A program made the position numbers and the translations under genes. Positions 1 to 6,478 of a stretch of DNA of 33,818 bases are shown here, piece after piece. Within the stretch, counting starts at the first letter, position 1. Each line of letters begins with the position of its first letter. A model generated the notes under the pieces. That model was not told the DNA's origin. It worked only from the letters and a program-made list of their open reading frames with translations, and made no database searches. The stretch comes from Loktanella sp. Its GTDB lineage: Bacteria; Pseudomonadota; Alphaproteobacteria; Rhodobacterales; Rhodobacteraceae. The stretch lies in contig JAIBDT010000029.1 in NCBI GenBank assembly GCA_024686085.1, positions 1 to 33,818 on the forward strand, read 5' to 3'.

Positions 1-4
1 GATC

Positions 5-73
5 ATAATCTTCCCTCTCATTTTTAAGACCCTTACCGCTTCGCTGGGTCTTAAAAATGAGAGGGAAGATTAT
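5..73. repeat. perfect 28-bp inverted repeat (long hairpin)
   Basis: Left arm 5-32 and right arm 46-73 are perfect reverse complements (28 of 28), with a 13-nt loop at 33-45. The arms mix AT-rich and GC-rich blocks. It lies downstream of the minus-strand antiporter gene, so it could work as a transcription-stopping or RNA-stabilising hairpin. The stem is longer than an ordinary terminator, so a small palindromic repeat or a remnant mobile element is equally possible. Pairing was checked base by base; the role is inference. Confidence 0.85.
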
Positions 74-86
74 AGTACATTACGCT

Positions 87-116
87 AAAGCGGACCGGCT
101 GGAAGCCGGTGGCTTT
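87..116. other. GC-rich hairpin with outer AAAGC/GCTTT stem
   Basis: ACCGGCT (94-100) pairs with AGCCGGT (104-110) around a 3-nt loop. An outer AAAGC (87-91) pairs with GCTTT (112-116) across a small asymmetric internal loop. It lies between the antiporter stop and the long inverted repeat. On the minus strand it is not followed by a good U-tract, so I call it only a structured element, possibly part of a bipartite 3' end. Confidence 0.5.
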
Positions 117-180
117 AATCCCGTTTGTGGAAAGTAAAAAATTCACGTATTTTCTGCACTGGGGGACGCCTAACCTATGC

Positions 181-1392
181 TCAGCCTTTGCGTCCAATCC
201 GCTTTGACAGCGGGGCCGCGGAAATACCATGCAGCACAATTGACAAAAATACGGTCACAGAGACACACGCCAATAGCTCTTGCTCGCCCGCGAATTCAAA
301 CTCGTCAATCATGATCAACGTAAATAAAATTGACGCAATGCCGCGCGGCCCGAACCATCCTAGAAACAGCTTTTCACGCAGCGCCAACCCGGTTCCAATC
401 AAGGATACCCAAATCGGCAGCATGCGCACGACTGTCAAGAACAGCAACGCAAGCACGACAACTTTCCACGTCATATGCGCTAACCCGTCAGGCAGCATCA
501 AAACGCCGAACGCTAAGAAAGCAAACATTGTCAGCAACTGGCCAACGCCTTCCATAAATTCGCTGATAAGGTGGATTTCATGTCGGTATGTATTGCCAAA
601 CACCATACCGCCGACGAATGCGGCAATGAATCCGTTGCCCCCCAGAAATTCGGCCCCGACAAACGCCGCGAAAGCAACGGATAGAAATGCCACGCCGCCT
701 GACGCCTCTAACATCAGGTCGCGATCTTGCGCGAGATCCATCGCTTTTGCAAACCCCCGTCCGAACGCGAGTCCCACGATTGGTCCCACAACGATTTGCT
801 TGATCGCAGCTCCTGCCAGTCCGTCAGTCGTGGCCCCCTGCATACCCGCCGCCGCAAGGATCGCACCGAACAAAACGAATGGTAAAACAAGCCCGTCATT
901 TAACCCGCTTTCCACATTGATTGTCTGACGCAGATAGTCTGGGACATCCTCGCTTGAAACGACGGTCTGCCCTATTGCCGCATCCGTCGGGGTTAGAACC
1001 GCAGCAGTTAACAAGGCCATCGCCATTCCGCTTTCGGGATTTAGTAAGAACGCCGTCAAAGTTCCCAATCCGACCGTCAGCGGCAGCCCGAAAACAAGCA
1101 TGCGTGCTGGAATGTTGAAGTTCTGGCGCAGCGACTTAAACCTCACGTGGCTCGCGTCGGAAAACAAAACCAAGACAAGCGTGATTTCGGCCAATAGGCG
1201 GCTGCCTTTTGCCATCAGCTCAGGCTCTGCGATTTCGTTCAAAAACCCAGAGCAAAAGTACCCGATCCCGACAAAGATGATCGGCAAGGTCAGGATCGAC
1301 TTTGTAATCGCGCGAGACAGTAAGGAATAGGCAAAGACACAGCTCAGAATAATGAACACAACTAGTTCCAACGACCCCTGCACCCCTTCCAT
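181..1392 (-). CDS. CPA1-type Na+/H+ (cation:proton) antiporter
   Basis: Inner-membrane exchanger of about 403 aa with roughly 12 hydrophobic segments. Diagnostic motifs are LTPTDAA near residues 133-139 and NVESGLNDG near 159-167, whose Asn-Asp pair (165-166) matches the electroneutral CPA1/NhaP class; FGPRGIAS lies further on. The family exchanges Na+ or K+ for H+ and serves pH and salt homeostasis; the ion here cannot be read from sequence. The open frame extends to 1461, but that would overlap the small ORF at 1394-1507. The ATG at 1392 begins 1 nt after that ORF's stop and starts a sensible hydrophobic N-terminus, so I chose it. It is the last gene of a probable selO-small ORF-antiporter unit. 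Confidence 0.85.
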   Translation of the reverse strand: MEGVQGSLELVVFIILSCVFAYSLLSRAITKSILTLPIIFVGIGYFCSGFLNEIAEPELMAKGSRLLAEITLVLVLFSDASHVRFKSLRQNFNIPARMLVFGLPLTVGLGTLTAFLLNPESGMAMALLTAAVLTPTDAAIGQTVVSSEDVPDYLRQTINVESGLNDGLVLPFVLFGAILAAAGMQGATTDGLAGAAIKQIVVGPIVGLAFGRGFAKAMDLAQDRDLMLEASGGVAFLSVAFAAFVGAEFLGGNGFIAAFVGGMVFGNTYRHEIHLISEFMEGVGQLLTMFAFLAFGVLMLPDGLAHMTWKVVVLALLFLTVVRMLPIWVSLIGTGLALREKLFLGWFGPRGIASILFTLIMIDEFEFAGEQELLACVSVTVFLSIVLHGISAAPLSKRIGRKG

Positions 1393-1393
1393 C

Positions 1394-1507
1394 TTAAACT
1401 GCCACCTTAGCGGTATAACCGTCTGACGTCTCCACGTCCTTCTCGATGCCGTGGAATGCAACCGCTCCTAGGTCAAAACCGGTGATGGCAAATGTGATCT
1501 CGGTCAT
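1394..1507 (-). CDS. small ORF (37 aa) between selO and antiporter
   Basis: ATG at 1507, 36 sense codons follow, TAA at 1396-1394. A good ribosome-binding sequence, AAAGGA, ends about 6 nt upstream of the ATG. The stop lies 1 nt before the antiporter ATG, an arrangement typical of translational coupling. The peptide begins MTEITFAITG and ends YTAKVAV; it is mixed polar/hydrophobic with no obvious membrane segment. I recognise no family. It may be a leader peptide that couples antiporter translation, a genuine small protein, or the tail of a lost gene. The evidence is the ribosome site and the spacing, not homology. Confidence 0.5.
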   Translation of the reverse strand: MTEITFAITGFDLGAVAFHGIEKDVETSDGYTAKVAV

Positions 1508-1543
1508 TGCATTTCCTTTGATCTAATGCCCGTTCGGTTAGGC

Positions 1544-3025
1544 TTAAGTGCCGCAAAAGGTTTGATAAGGTCCAAAAGTATCGGGTGCAGGACCTTCGTA
1601 TTTTTCCAAGCCTTCGCGTTTGTTGTAAGGGTCTGCCAACACGCCCAGCAGTGTTTCGAATAGGGCCATGTCGCCAGCTTCAGCAGTATCTAATGCTTCT
1701 TGGACATGATGATTGCGCGGAATATAGATCGGGTTAACCGCATTCATCATCGCGATCCGCGCCGCAGCATCCTGCGGGTCACGCGCGATCCGTGCACGCC
1801 ATTCAGCAAGCCAAGCAACACATTTGGTTTGATCTGCGAACAATGCCTTCGCACTATTATCCGACCCGCCAACCGCATCGGCCAGACGGCGGAAAAACTG
1901 CGTATAATCCACCCCCTCGCCTTCCATCGCGGTGAAAAGGTGATTGATCAAATCAACGTCGCCGTCCTCAGCCCCGCGCAGCCCGATCTTCGCGCGCATA
2001 CCCGCAGTCCAAACCTCCGTATAATGGTCAGTAAACCTATTGAGCTCATCCGTTGCCAAACGAACCGCGTTGTCAGAATCCTTCTCGTCGATCAGCGGCA
2101 ACAGCGCCTCGGCCAATCTGGTCAGGTTCCACTGCGCAATCGCCGGTTGGTTGCCAAAGGCATAGCGCCCGTTGCGATCGATCGAGCTAAACACGGCCCC
2201 GGCATCGTAAGTGTCAACAAACGCGCAAGGACCATAGTCGATGGTTTCGCCCGAGATTGCCATATTATCAGTGTTCATCACGCCATGCACAAAACCGATC
2301 TGCAACCACTTTGCGACCAATGCAGCCTGACGGTAAGCGACAGCAGACAGAAACGCCAAATACTTGTCCTCAACAGCCAACAACTCTGGATAGTGTCGCG
2401 CAATCGCATAGTCGGCCAACTGCCGCACACGAGCCCATTCTTGCCTCGCAGCAAAGAACTGAAACGTGCCGACACGCAAATGACTCGACGCCACACGCGC
2501 CAGCACCGCGCCTTGCTTTATACCTTCGCGCATGACCTGTTCACCGGTTGTGACCGCAGCCAATGCGCGGGTCGTAGGCACTTCCAATGCGTGCATCGCC
2601 TCACCCATCAGATACTCGCGCAGGACGGGCCCAAGGACCGCCTTACCATCTCCGCCGCGCGAAAACGGGGTGCGGCCAGAGCCTTTGAGGTGGAGGTCAA
2701 AACGTTGACCTTGCGCATCGAGAATTTCGCCCAACAGCATCGCACGACCATCGCCCAATTGGGCTGAGAACCCACCAAACTGATGCCCTGCATACGCCAT
2801 CGCAAGGGGGGTTGCGCCATCGGCGGTAGCCTTGCCCGACAAGACATCTGCTCCTGCCTGCGTGCGCAATGCATTCGTGTCCAAGCCCAAATCATTTGCC
2901 AAAGCCATATTCACACACAGCACTTCGGGGTTTGGAAAATCTTCGCCCTGCCACAAGACATAAAAACCGTCCAGATCGCGTGCATAGGTATTGTCAAAAC
3001 CAAACTTTAGTAGGGATGTGGTCAT
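1544..3025 (-). CDS. selO: protein adenylyltransferase SelO (YdiU/UPF0061)
   Basis: 493 aa, full length for the family. SelO is a pseudokinase-fold enzyme that transfers AMP from ATP to Ser/Thr/Tyr of target proteins and is linked to oxidative-stress responses. Visible hallmarks: LHLKGSGRTPFSRGGDGKA (nucleotide-binding Lys114), HGVMNTDNM with Asp253/Asn254, and TIDYGP with metal-binding Asp263. The protein ends in Cys-Gly-Thr, so Cys491 is third from the end, where some homologues carry selenocysteine and E. coli carries Cys; this residue is tied to redox control. Start ATG at 3025 has AAGGA about 8 nt upstream. The msrB-msrA genes upstream on the same strand fit a redox role. Confidence 0.93.
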   Translation of the reverse strand: MTTSLLKFGFDNTYARDLDGFYVLWQGEDFPNPEVLCVNMALANDLGLDTNALRTQAGADVLSGKATADGATPLAMAYAGHQFGGFSAQLGDGRAMLLGEILDAQGQRFDLHLKGSGRTPFSRGGDGKAVLGPVLREYLMGEAMHALEVPTTRALAAVTTGEQVMREGIKQGAVLARVASSHLRVGTFQFFAARQEWARVRQLADYAIARHYPELLAVEDKYLAFLSAVAYRQAALVAKWLQIGFVHGVMNTDNMAISGETIDYGPCAFVDTYDAGAVFSSIDRNGRYAFGNQPAIAQWNLTRLAEALLPLIDEKDSDNAVRLATDELNRFTDHYTEVWTAGMRAKIGLRGAEDGDVDLINHLFTAMEGEGVDYTQFFRRLADAVGGSDNSAKALFADQTKCVAWLAEWRARIARDPQDAAARIAMMNAVNPIYIPRNHHVQEALDTAEAGDMALFETLLGVLADPYNKREGLEKYEGPAPDTFGPYQTFCGT

Positions 3026-3044
3026 GGAGTAGTCCTTCGTTCTT

Positions 3045-3078
3045 GTGGGGAAGGCAGGGTCCAGATTGGGGTCCCCAC
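3045..3078. other. inverted repeat in selO leader
   Basis: GTGGGGA (3045-3051) and TCCCCAC (3072-3078) are perfect 7-bp complements separated by 20 nt, 20 to 53 nt upstream of the selO start. Nested GGGTCC repeats allow alternative pairings. It could be an RNA leader hairpin or a regulator site. I see no match to a known riboswitch. Confidence 0.35.
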
Positions 3079-3191
3079 CATGACACTATTTGGCTTGGAA
3101 ATCGGCGTAAACCACGTTGTCTTTTGGATCACTAACCATAAACGCACATCGTGCCGGCGGGATAGATTGTCGATTTTGATCAATGTTCTGC

Positions 3192-3563
3192 TTAAAGAGA
3201 GACCATGACAAAGGTGGCGAGGCCTAGCATGATAATGGTCACTGGGCCCCAAAGCTTTCGTTCTGCTATCGACGGTGTGGCGAGATTGGCGATGACAGAG
3301 ATCACCGTCAGTGCCAGCGTGGTCCATCCTGTCCAGATCGGCCAGTTTGGCGTGAAACCTGCCGCTGATATCATCGACAGACCCATCGCGAGCATGAGTA
3401 GCGCCGCGAAGCCCGCAGCGATACGTCCTCGTGCAGGTAGCTTTCCTGCGTTGGCGCCACCCTGAGTGAGCCGCCCCCAAGGCGCCCCTGCGATCATGCA
3501 GACGTGGAAAAGCACCACGCTCAAGCAGATCGTAAAGTAAATGAGGGCGGACGTCCGGATCAC
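3192..3563 (-). CDS. small integral membrane protein, unknown
   Basis: 123 aa with four hydrophobic stretches (about residues 6-27, 47-67, 75-92 and 105-122), implying a small four-helix inner-membrane protein. I recognise no domain. The start is GTG at 3563, preceded by GGGAAGGAAA at good spacing. It lies 24 nt downstream of msrA on the same strand and is probably co-transcribed with msrB-msrA. A quinone- or heme-linked electron donor for methionine sulfoxide reductases (like MsrQ) is a tempting idea, but the protein is too short and lacks clear conserved heme histidines, so no function is assigned. Confidence 0.65.
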   Translation of the reverse strand: MIRTSALIYFTICLSVVLFHVCMIAGAPWGRLTQGGANAGKLPARGRIAAGFAALLMLAMGLSMISAAGFTPNWPIWTGWTTLALTVISVIANLATPSIAERKLWGPVTIIMLGLATFVMVSL

Positions 3564-3587
3564 GCGTTTTCCTTCCCGTGAAGTGGG

Positions 3588-4094
3588 TTACTCAGCCGCT
3601 TCCCGCTTTGGCAGTACCCAATCAGGGCGGATGAAGTGGCAGGTGTAGCCGTTGGGCAGGCGTTCTAGGTAGTCTTGATGCTCTGGCTCTGCCTCCCAGA
3701 AATCGCTGGCCGCTTCGACCTCCGTAACGACCTTACCTGGCCAGAGACCGGATGCGTCGACGTCGGCGATGGTGTTCAAGGCCTCAAGCCGTTGGTCCTC
3801 GTCGAGGTAGTAGATCGCAGAGCGGTAGGACATGCCGCGATCGTTGCCTTGGCGCATGGGCGTGGAAGGGTCGTGGATTTGGAAGAAGAATTCCAAAAGC
3901 TTGCGGTAGCTGGTTTTGGACGGATCAAAGACGATTTCGATCCCTTCAGCGTGGGTGCCGTGGTCGCGGTAGGTGGCATTCGCCACGTCGCCGCCCGTAT
4001 AACCAACACGAGTGGAAACTACACCGTCGAGCTTGCGGATCAGGTCCTGCATACCCCAAAAGCAGCCGCCTGCGAAAATTGCACGTTCCGTCAT
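3588..4094 (-). CDS. msrA: peptide-methionine (S)-S-oxide reductase MsrA
   Basis: 168 aa. Reduces the S epimer of methionine sulfoxide in proteins and free methionine. The active-site motif GCFWG is at residues 10-14 with nucleophile Cys11, and YRSAIYY and the EPEHQDYLE stretch are typical of MsrA. The only other cysteine, Cys152 in YTCHFIRP near the C-terminus, is the likely resolving residue. The ATG at 4094 directly follows the msrB TAG with no gap, and its ribosome site GAGGA lies inside msrB, so the two are translationally coupled. Confidence 0.95.
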   Translation of the reverse strand: MTERAIFAGGCFWGMQDLIRKLDGVVSTRVGYTGGDVANATYRDHGTHAEGIEIVFDPSKTSYRKLLEFFFQIHDPSTPMRQGNDRGMSYRSAIYYLDEDQRLEALNTIADVDASGLWPGKVVTEVEAASDFWEAEPEHQDYLERLPNGYTCHFIRPDWVLPKREAAE

Positions 4095-4538
4095 CTAGAT
4101 GTCCTCCACTTGATTGATAAATTCGCCGTAGCCTTCGGCCTCCATATCAGCCTTAGCGATGAACCGCAGGCTGGCGGAGTTGATACAGTAGCGCAGTCCG
4201 CCCTTATCTCGGGGGCCATCGTTGAAGACGTGACCAAGATGGCTGTCACCGTATTTGGACCGGACTTCAACGCGGACCATGCCGTGGGTATTGTCCGTCA
4301 ACTCTGCGACATGCTCGTCAACAATCGGCTTTGTAAAGCTGGGCCAGCCACAGCCGCTCTCAAACTTGTCGGAAGACGCGAACAGCGGCTCGCCTGAAAC
4401 GATATCGACATAGATACCAACCTCATTATTCGCGTTCAGCGGACCAGTGCCTGCGCGCTCTGTCCCGTTCTGCTGGGTGACGCGGAACTGCTCTGGGGTC
4501 AGCTTCGCAATAGCTTCTGGGGTCTTCGCGTATTTCAT
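4095..4538 (-). CDS. msrB: peptide-methionine (R)-S-oxide reductase MsrB
   Basis: 147 aa from the chosen start. Reduces the R epimer of methionine sulfoxide, complementing MsrA. SGCGWPSF (Cys63, probable resolving residue) and LGHVFNDGP...[11 protein letters not shown] (Cys118, catalytic) are diagnostic. The two CxxC zinc motifs of E. coli-type MsrB are absent: the equivalent of the first reads DIVSGEPLF, so this is a zinc-free form. The frame is open to 4601, but the ATG at 4538 has GAAGGT upstream and starts at the usual family position. First gene of the msrB-msrA-membrane protein unit. Confidence 0.93.
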   Translation of the reverse strand: MKYAKTPEAIAKLTPEQFRVTQQNGTERAGTGPLNANNEVGIYVDIVSGEPLFASSDKFESGCGWPSFTKPIVDEHVAELTDNTHGMVRVEVRSKYGDSHLGHVFNDGPRDKGGLRYCINSASLRFIAKADMEAEGYGEFINQVEDI

Positions 4539-4554
4539 TGAAACATACCTTCGT

Positions 4555-4572
4555 CTTGTTGCGTTAAACAAG
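4555..4572. promoter_or_regulatory. palindrome CTTGTT-N6-AACAAG upstream of msrB
   Basis: Perfect 6-bp arms (4555-4560 and 4567-4572) with a 6-nt spacer, centred about 25 nt upstream of the msrB start in the msrB/gbsR-like divergent region. It could be an operator or a leader hairpin. Only the symmetry is observed. Confidence 0.35.
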
Positions 4573-4761
4573 AAATAGGGCGCAACGGGGTACTTTACCA
4601 ATAGCTAACGTCAATTGTTTCAATGCACAGTCTACCAGTTGTATCGTGCGACCATGCGCATCACTTGCGCAACGCGGCAGGGGGGGCCATTTCCAGATAC
4701 TCAAACCATGATGATCTCGCGTGCAATATCGATGCCCGACAGGGCGTGCAAACAGTTCTCA

Positions 4762-4790
4762 TTGACTTTCATCCACAAATATCTGATATT
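4762..4790 (+). promoter_or_regulatory. sigma-70-like promoter of the GbsR-like gene (leaderless)
   Basis: TTGACT (4762-4767, 5 of 6 to consensus), a 17-nt spacer, and GATATT (4785-4790, 4 of 6). Expected transcription start is 6-7 nt after the -10 box, which falls at or next to the A of the ATG at 4797. No Shine-Dalgarno sequence precedes that ATG. Both facts point to a leaderless transcript. Confidence 0.6.
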
Positions 4791-4807
4791 TCTGTTATGA
4801 CAGAAAT
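4788..4807. promoter_or_regulatory. operator palindrome over the regulator start codon (copy 1)
   Basis: ATTTCTGT (4788-4795) and ACAGAAAT (4800-4807) are perfect 8-bp arms; the 4-nt spacer TATG contains the start codon. It covers the end of the -10 box and the predicted transcription start. Copy 2 at 5377-5396 has the same core TTTCTGT-N4-ACAGAAA. Both flank the same regulator gene, so autoregulation is the natural reading. Confidence 0.7.
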
Positions 4808-5357
4808 TAAAGACATATCGATTCCCTCCGCAAAATCCCAATTCATTTTGTATTGGGGAGACATGGGCAGCCAATGGGGCGTAAACCGTTCTGTGGCGCA
4901 AATTCAGGCGCTCTTGTATCTTAGCGTCGCCCCACTGAACGCGGAACAGATTTCCGAAGAATTAGGCATCGCACGCTCAAACGTGTCCAATTCCCTCAAA
5001 GAATTGGTCAGCTGGAAACTGATCCGCCGCGTCCCCGTTTCGGGCGACAGGCGCGAGCACTTTGAGGCGATAACTGATGTATGGGACATCGCAACACGGG
5101 TGGCCGAAGGTCGTAAAGAACGTGAAATCGACCCTGCAATCCGGGCGATTGCAGAATGTGCTACCCTTGCCGAAACTGAAACAGGCGTTGACCCTGTGGT
5201 CCTGCAAAGGATGAAAAACATGCAAGAGTTTCTGGGCACTGTCGATACTTGGTATTCTCAAATGCTTGGCGTTCCAAAAGCGAAATTAAATCTCCTCATG
5301 AAAATGGGGGCCAAGGTCGTGTCCCTCTTAACGCTAACAGGGAAAAAGACGGAATAG
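4797..5357 (+). CDS. GbsR/MarR-type winged-helix transcriptional regulator
   Basis: 186 aa. The winged helix-turn-helix lies near residues 34-85: a helix in IQALLYLSVAPLNAEQ, then SEELGIARSNVSNSLKELVSW as the recognition region, then the wing RRVPVSGDRREHFEA. The pattern is that of the GbsR subgroup of MarR-like proteins. The C-terminal helices probably dimerise and bind a ligand I cannot name. The frame is open from 4623, but the promoter positions the transcript start at the ATG at 4797, which lacks an upstream ribosome site. Palindromes sharing TTTCTGT-N4-ACAGAAA lie across its own start and before the next operon. I infer it represses itself and the DUF4166-DCC-dehydrogenase genes. Confidence 0.85.
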   Translation: MTEIKDISIPSAKSQFILYWGDMGSQWGVNRSVAQIQALLYLSVAPLNAEQISEELGIARSNVSNSLKELVSWKLIRRVPVSGDRREHFEAITDVWDIATRVAEGRKEREIDPAIRAIAECATLAETETGVDPVVLQRMKNMQEFLGTVDTWYSQMLGVPKAKLNLLMKMGAKVVSLLTLTGKKTE

Positions 5358-5376
5358 TTCACCATTTTACGCTTGC

Positions 5377-5396
5377 GTTTCTGTCTTTACAGAAAC
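5377..5396. promoter_or_regulatory. operator palindrome before the DUF4166 operon (copy 2)
   Basis: GTTTCTGT (5377-5384) and ACAGAAAC (5389-5396) are perfect 8-bp arms with spacer CTTT. The core and spacer length match copy 1. It lies 27 nt before the ATG at 5424. A weak promoter, TTTACG (5366-5371) with a 16-nt spacer and TACAGA (5388-5393), would overlap it, as expected for a repressor site. Confidence 0.7.
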
Positions 5397-5423
5397 ACCT
5401 GACAACCCAGCAAGGGTAAGACT

Positions 5424-6068
5424 ATGCAAATGAACAAGATCCAGCATCCAGACCTCCCAATTGCCGACAGCCGCTTTCACATTCTTGTCGGCCCAAAAAA
5501 CTGGAACCGCCTGCCTGCCACCATCCGCCAGCGGTTCGGTAAACGGGTCAGAGGCGGCGATAGCGTTACCTATCAAGGGATTGTCAGCGCGATGCAGATG
5601 AATTGGGCGGGGCGTGTTTTCGCCCAAGCCGCCCGCCTTATCGGCGCACCCCTACCCTATGACCTTAGCAGCGTTGGCCGGCCTGCCGTTGTGATTGTCA
5701 CCGAAGACATCGCTGGAGACGGACAATTTTGGGTCCGCCAATATGGCCGACAGTCTGGCTTTCCACAGGTGGTTCACAGCTCTAAACGATTTGCAGGGCC
5801 AACCGGCCTTGAGGAATACATCGGCTACGGTATCGGCATGGCACTGAAAGTAGAGGCCAGCGAAACCGCATTGCTCTTCAAAAGCGATCACTACTTCTTG
5901 TCTATTCTTGGTCGCCGCGTGCGGCTGCCCAAGCACCTTAGTCCGGGCGCTTTGGTCGTCGGTCACCATGACCTCGCGGATGGAAAGTTCCGGTTTTCTT
6001 TGTCTCTAAAAAGCAAATTATTCGGCCAGTTAATCCACCAAGATGCAATCTTTGAGGACAGCAAATAG
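5424..6068 (+). CDS. DUF4166-like protein
   Basis: 214 aa, no signal peptide evident. The sequence aligns by eye with the C-terminal ~170 residues of the protein encoded at 6475-8151: GRVFAQAARLIGAPLP against KVAMRLFGFP, FWVRQYGRQSGFPQVVHSSK against RERWTRIFSDSIMSSVLSHQ, and GKFRFSLSLKSKLFGQLIHQ against GRFRFDVRLSLPLVGLMVHY. I therefore call it a stand-alone DUF4166 domain. The biochemical function is unknown; the beta-rich pattern with conserved aromatic residues would fit ligand or lipid binding, but that is a guess. First gene after the second operator; its TAG overlaps the next gene's GTG by 1 nt. Confidence 0.75.
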   Translation: MQMNKIQHPDLPIADSRFHILVGPKNWNRLPATIRQRFGKRVRGGDSVTYQGIVSAMQMNWAGRVFAQAARLIGAPLPYDLSSVGRPAVVIVTEDIAGDGQFWVRQYGRQSGFPQVVHSSKRFAGPTGLEEYIGYGIGMALKVEASETALLFKSDHYFLSILGRRVRLPKHLSPGALVVGHHDLADGKFRFSLSLKSKLFGQLIHQDAIFEDSK

Positions 6069-6478
6069 TGCCTGACAGTGACAAGCCAGCAATCTGGGTG
6101 TTCGACAGCCAATGCGTCTTATGCGACGCGGGCGTCAACTATACGCTGAAGCATGAGAAAAGCCCCAGCATCACTTTCGTGGCACTTCAGTCGCCTCAAG
6201 GACAGCAATTGATCCGCGACAACGGTCTCGATCCAAAAAATCCCAGCACCTTTCTGTTCATCGAAAACGGGATTGCGCTGCAAGCCTCAGATGCTGTTAT
6301 CGCACTTTCACGACATTTAAACGGGCCTGCAAAACTGGGTGCAATAGGTCGGATCATTCCCAAACCCTTACGAGATTGCGCCTACAATTTGATCGCCAGA
6401 AACAGATACCGCATTTTTGGGCGCAAACAGATGTGCACCCTACCCACAGCCGACAATAAGCATAGGTTTATCTTATGA
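6068..6478 (+). CDS. DCC family thiol-disulfide oxidoreductase-like protein (DUF393)
   Basis: 136 aa. The N-terminus reads WVFDSQCVLCDAGV, giving Asp13, Cys16 and Cys19, the D-x-x-C-x-x-C motif that names the DCC family. The rest keeps the thioredoxin-like layout, with YRIFGRKQMCTLP near the C-terminus. DCC proteins are predicted redox proteins with mostly unassigned partners. The start is GTG inside a TAGTG overlap with the DUF4166 gene, with GAGGA upstream; the stop overlaps the next ATG in ATGA. Both overlaps indicate coupled translation within one operon. Confidence 0.85.
   Translation: MPDSDKPAIWVFDSQCVLCDAGVNYTLKHEKSPSITFVALQSPQGQQLIRDNGLDPKNPSTFLFIENGIALQASDAVIALSRHLNGPAKLGAIGRIIPKPLRDCAYNLIARNRYRIFGRKQMCTLPTADNKHRFIL

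Noticed and set aside
125-928. 267-aa plus-strand frame opposite the antiporter
   Set aside because: Ser/Asn/Pro/Thr-rich shadow; the minus frame carries clear antiporter motifs and membrane helices.
1700-2767. 355-aa plus-strand open frame opposite selO
   Set aside because: Fully antisense to a well-supported selO gene; Arg/His/Gln-rich composition typical of the reverse frame of a GC-rich gene.
3026-3191. Riboswitch in the selO leader
   Set aside because: Only one simple inverted repeat; no pattern matching a riboswitch class I know.
3022-3480. 152-aa minus-strand frame spanning the selO upstream gap
   Set aside because: Overlaps the better-supported membrane protein gene and covers the selO leader; its composition is implausible.
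3192-3563. MsrQ (heme partner of MsrP) next to msrAB
   Set aside because: The protein is only 123 aa and lacks evident paired heme histidines; no msrP gene is present.
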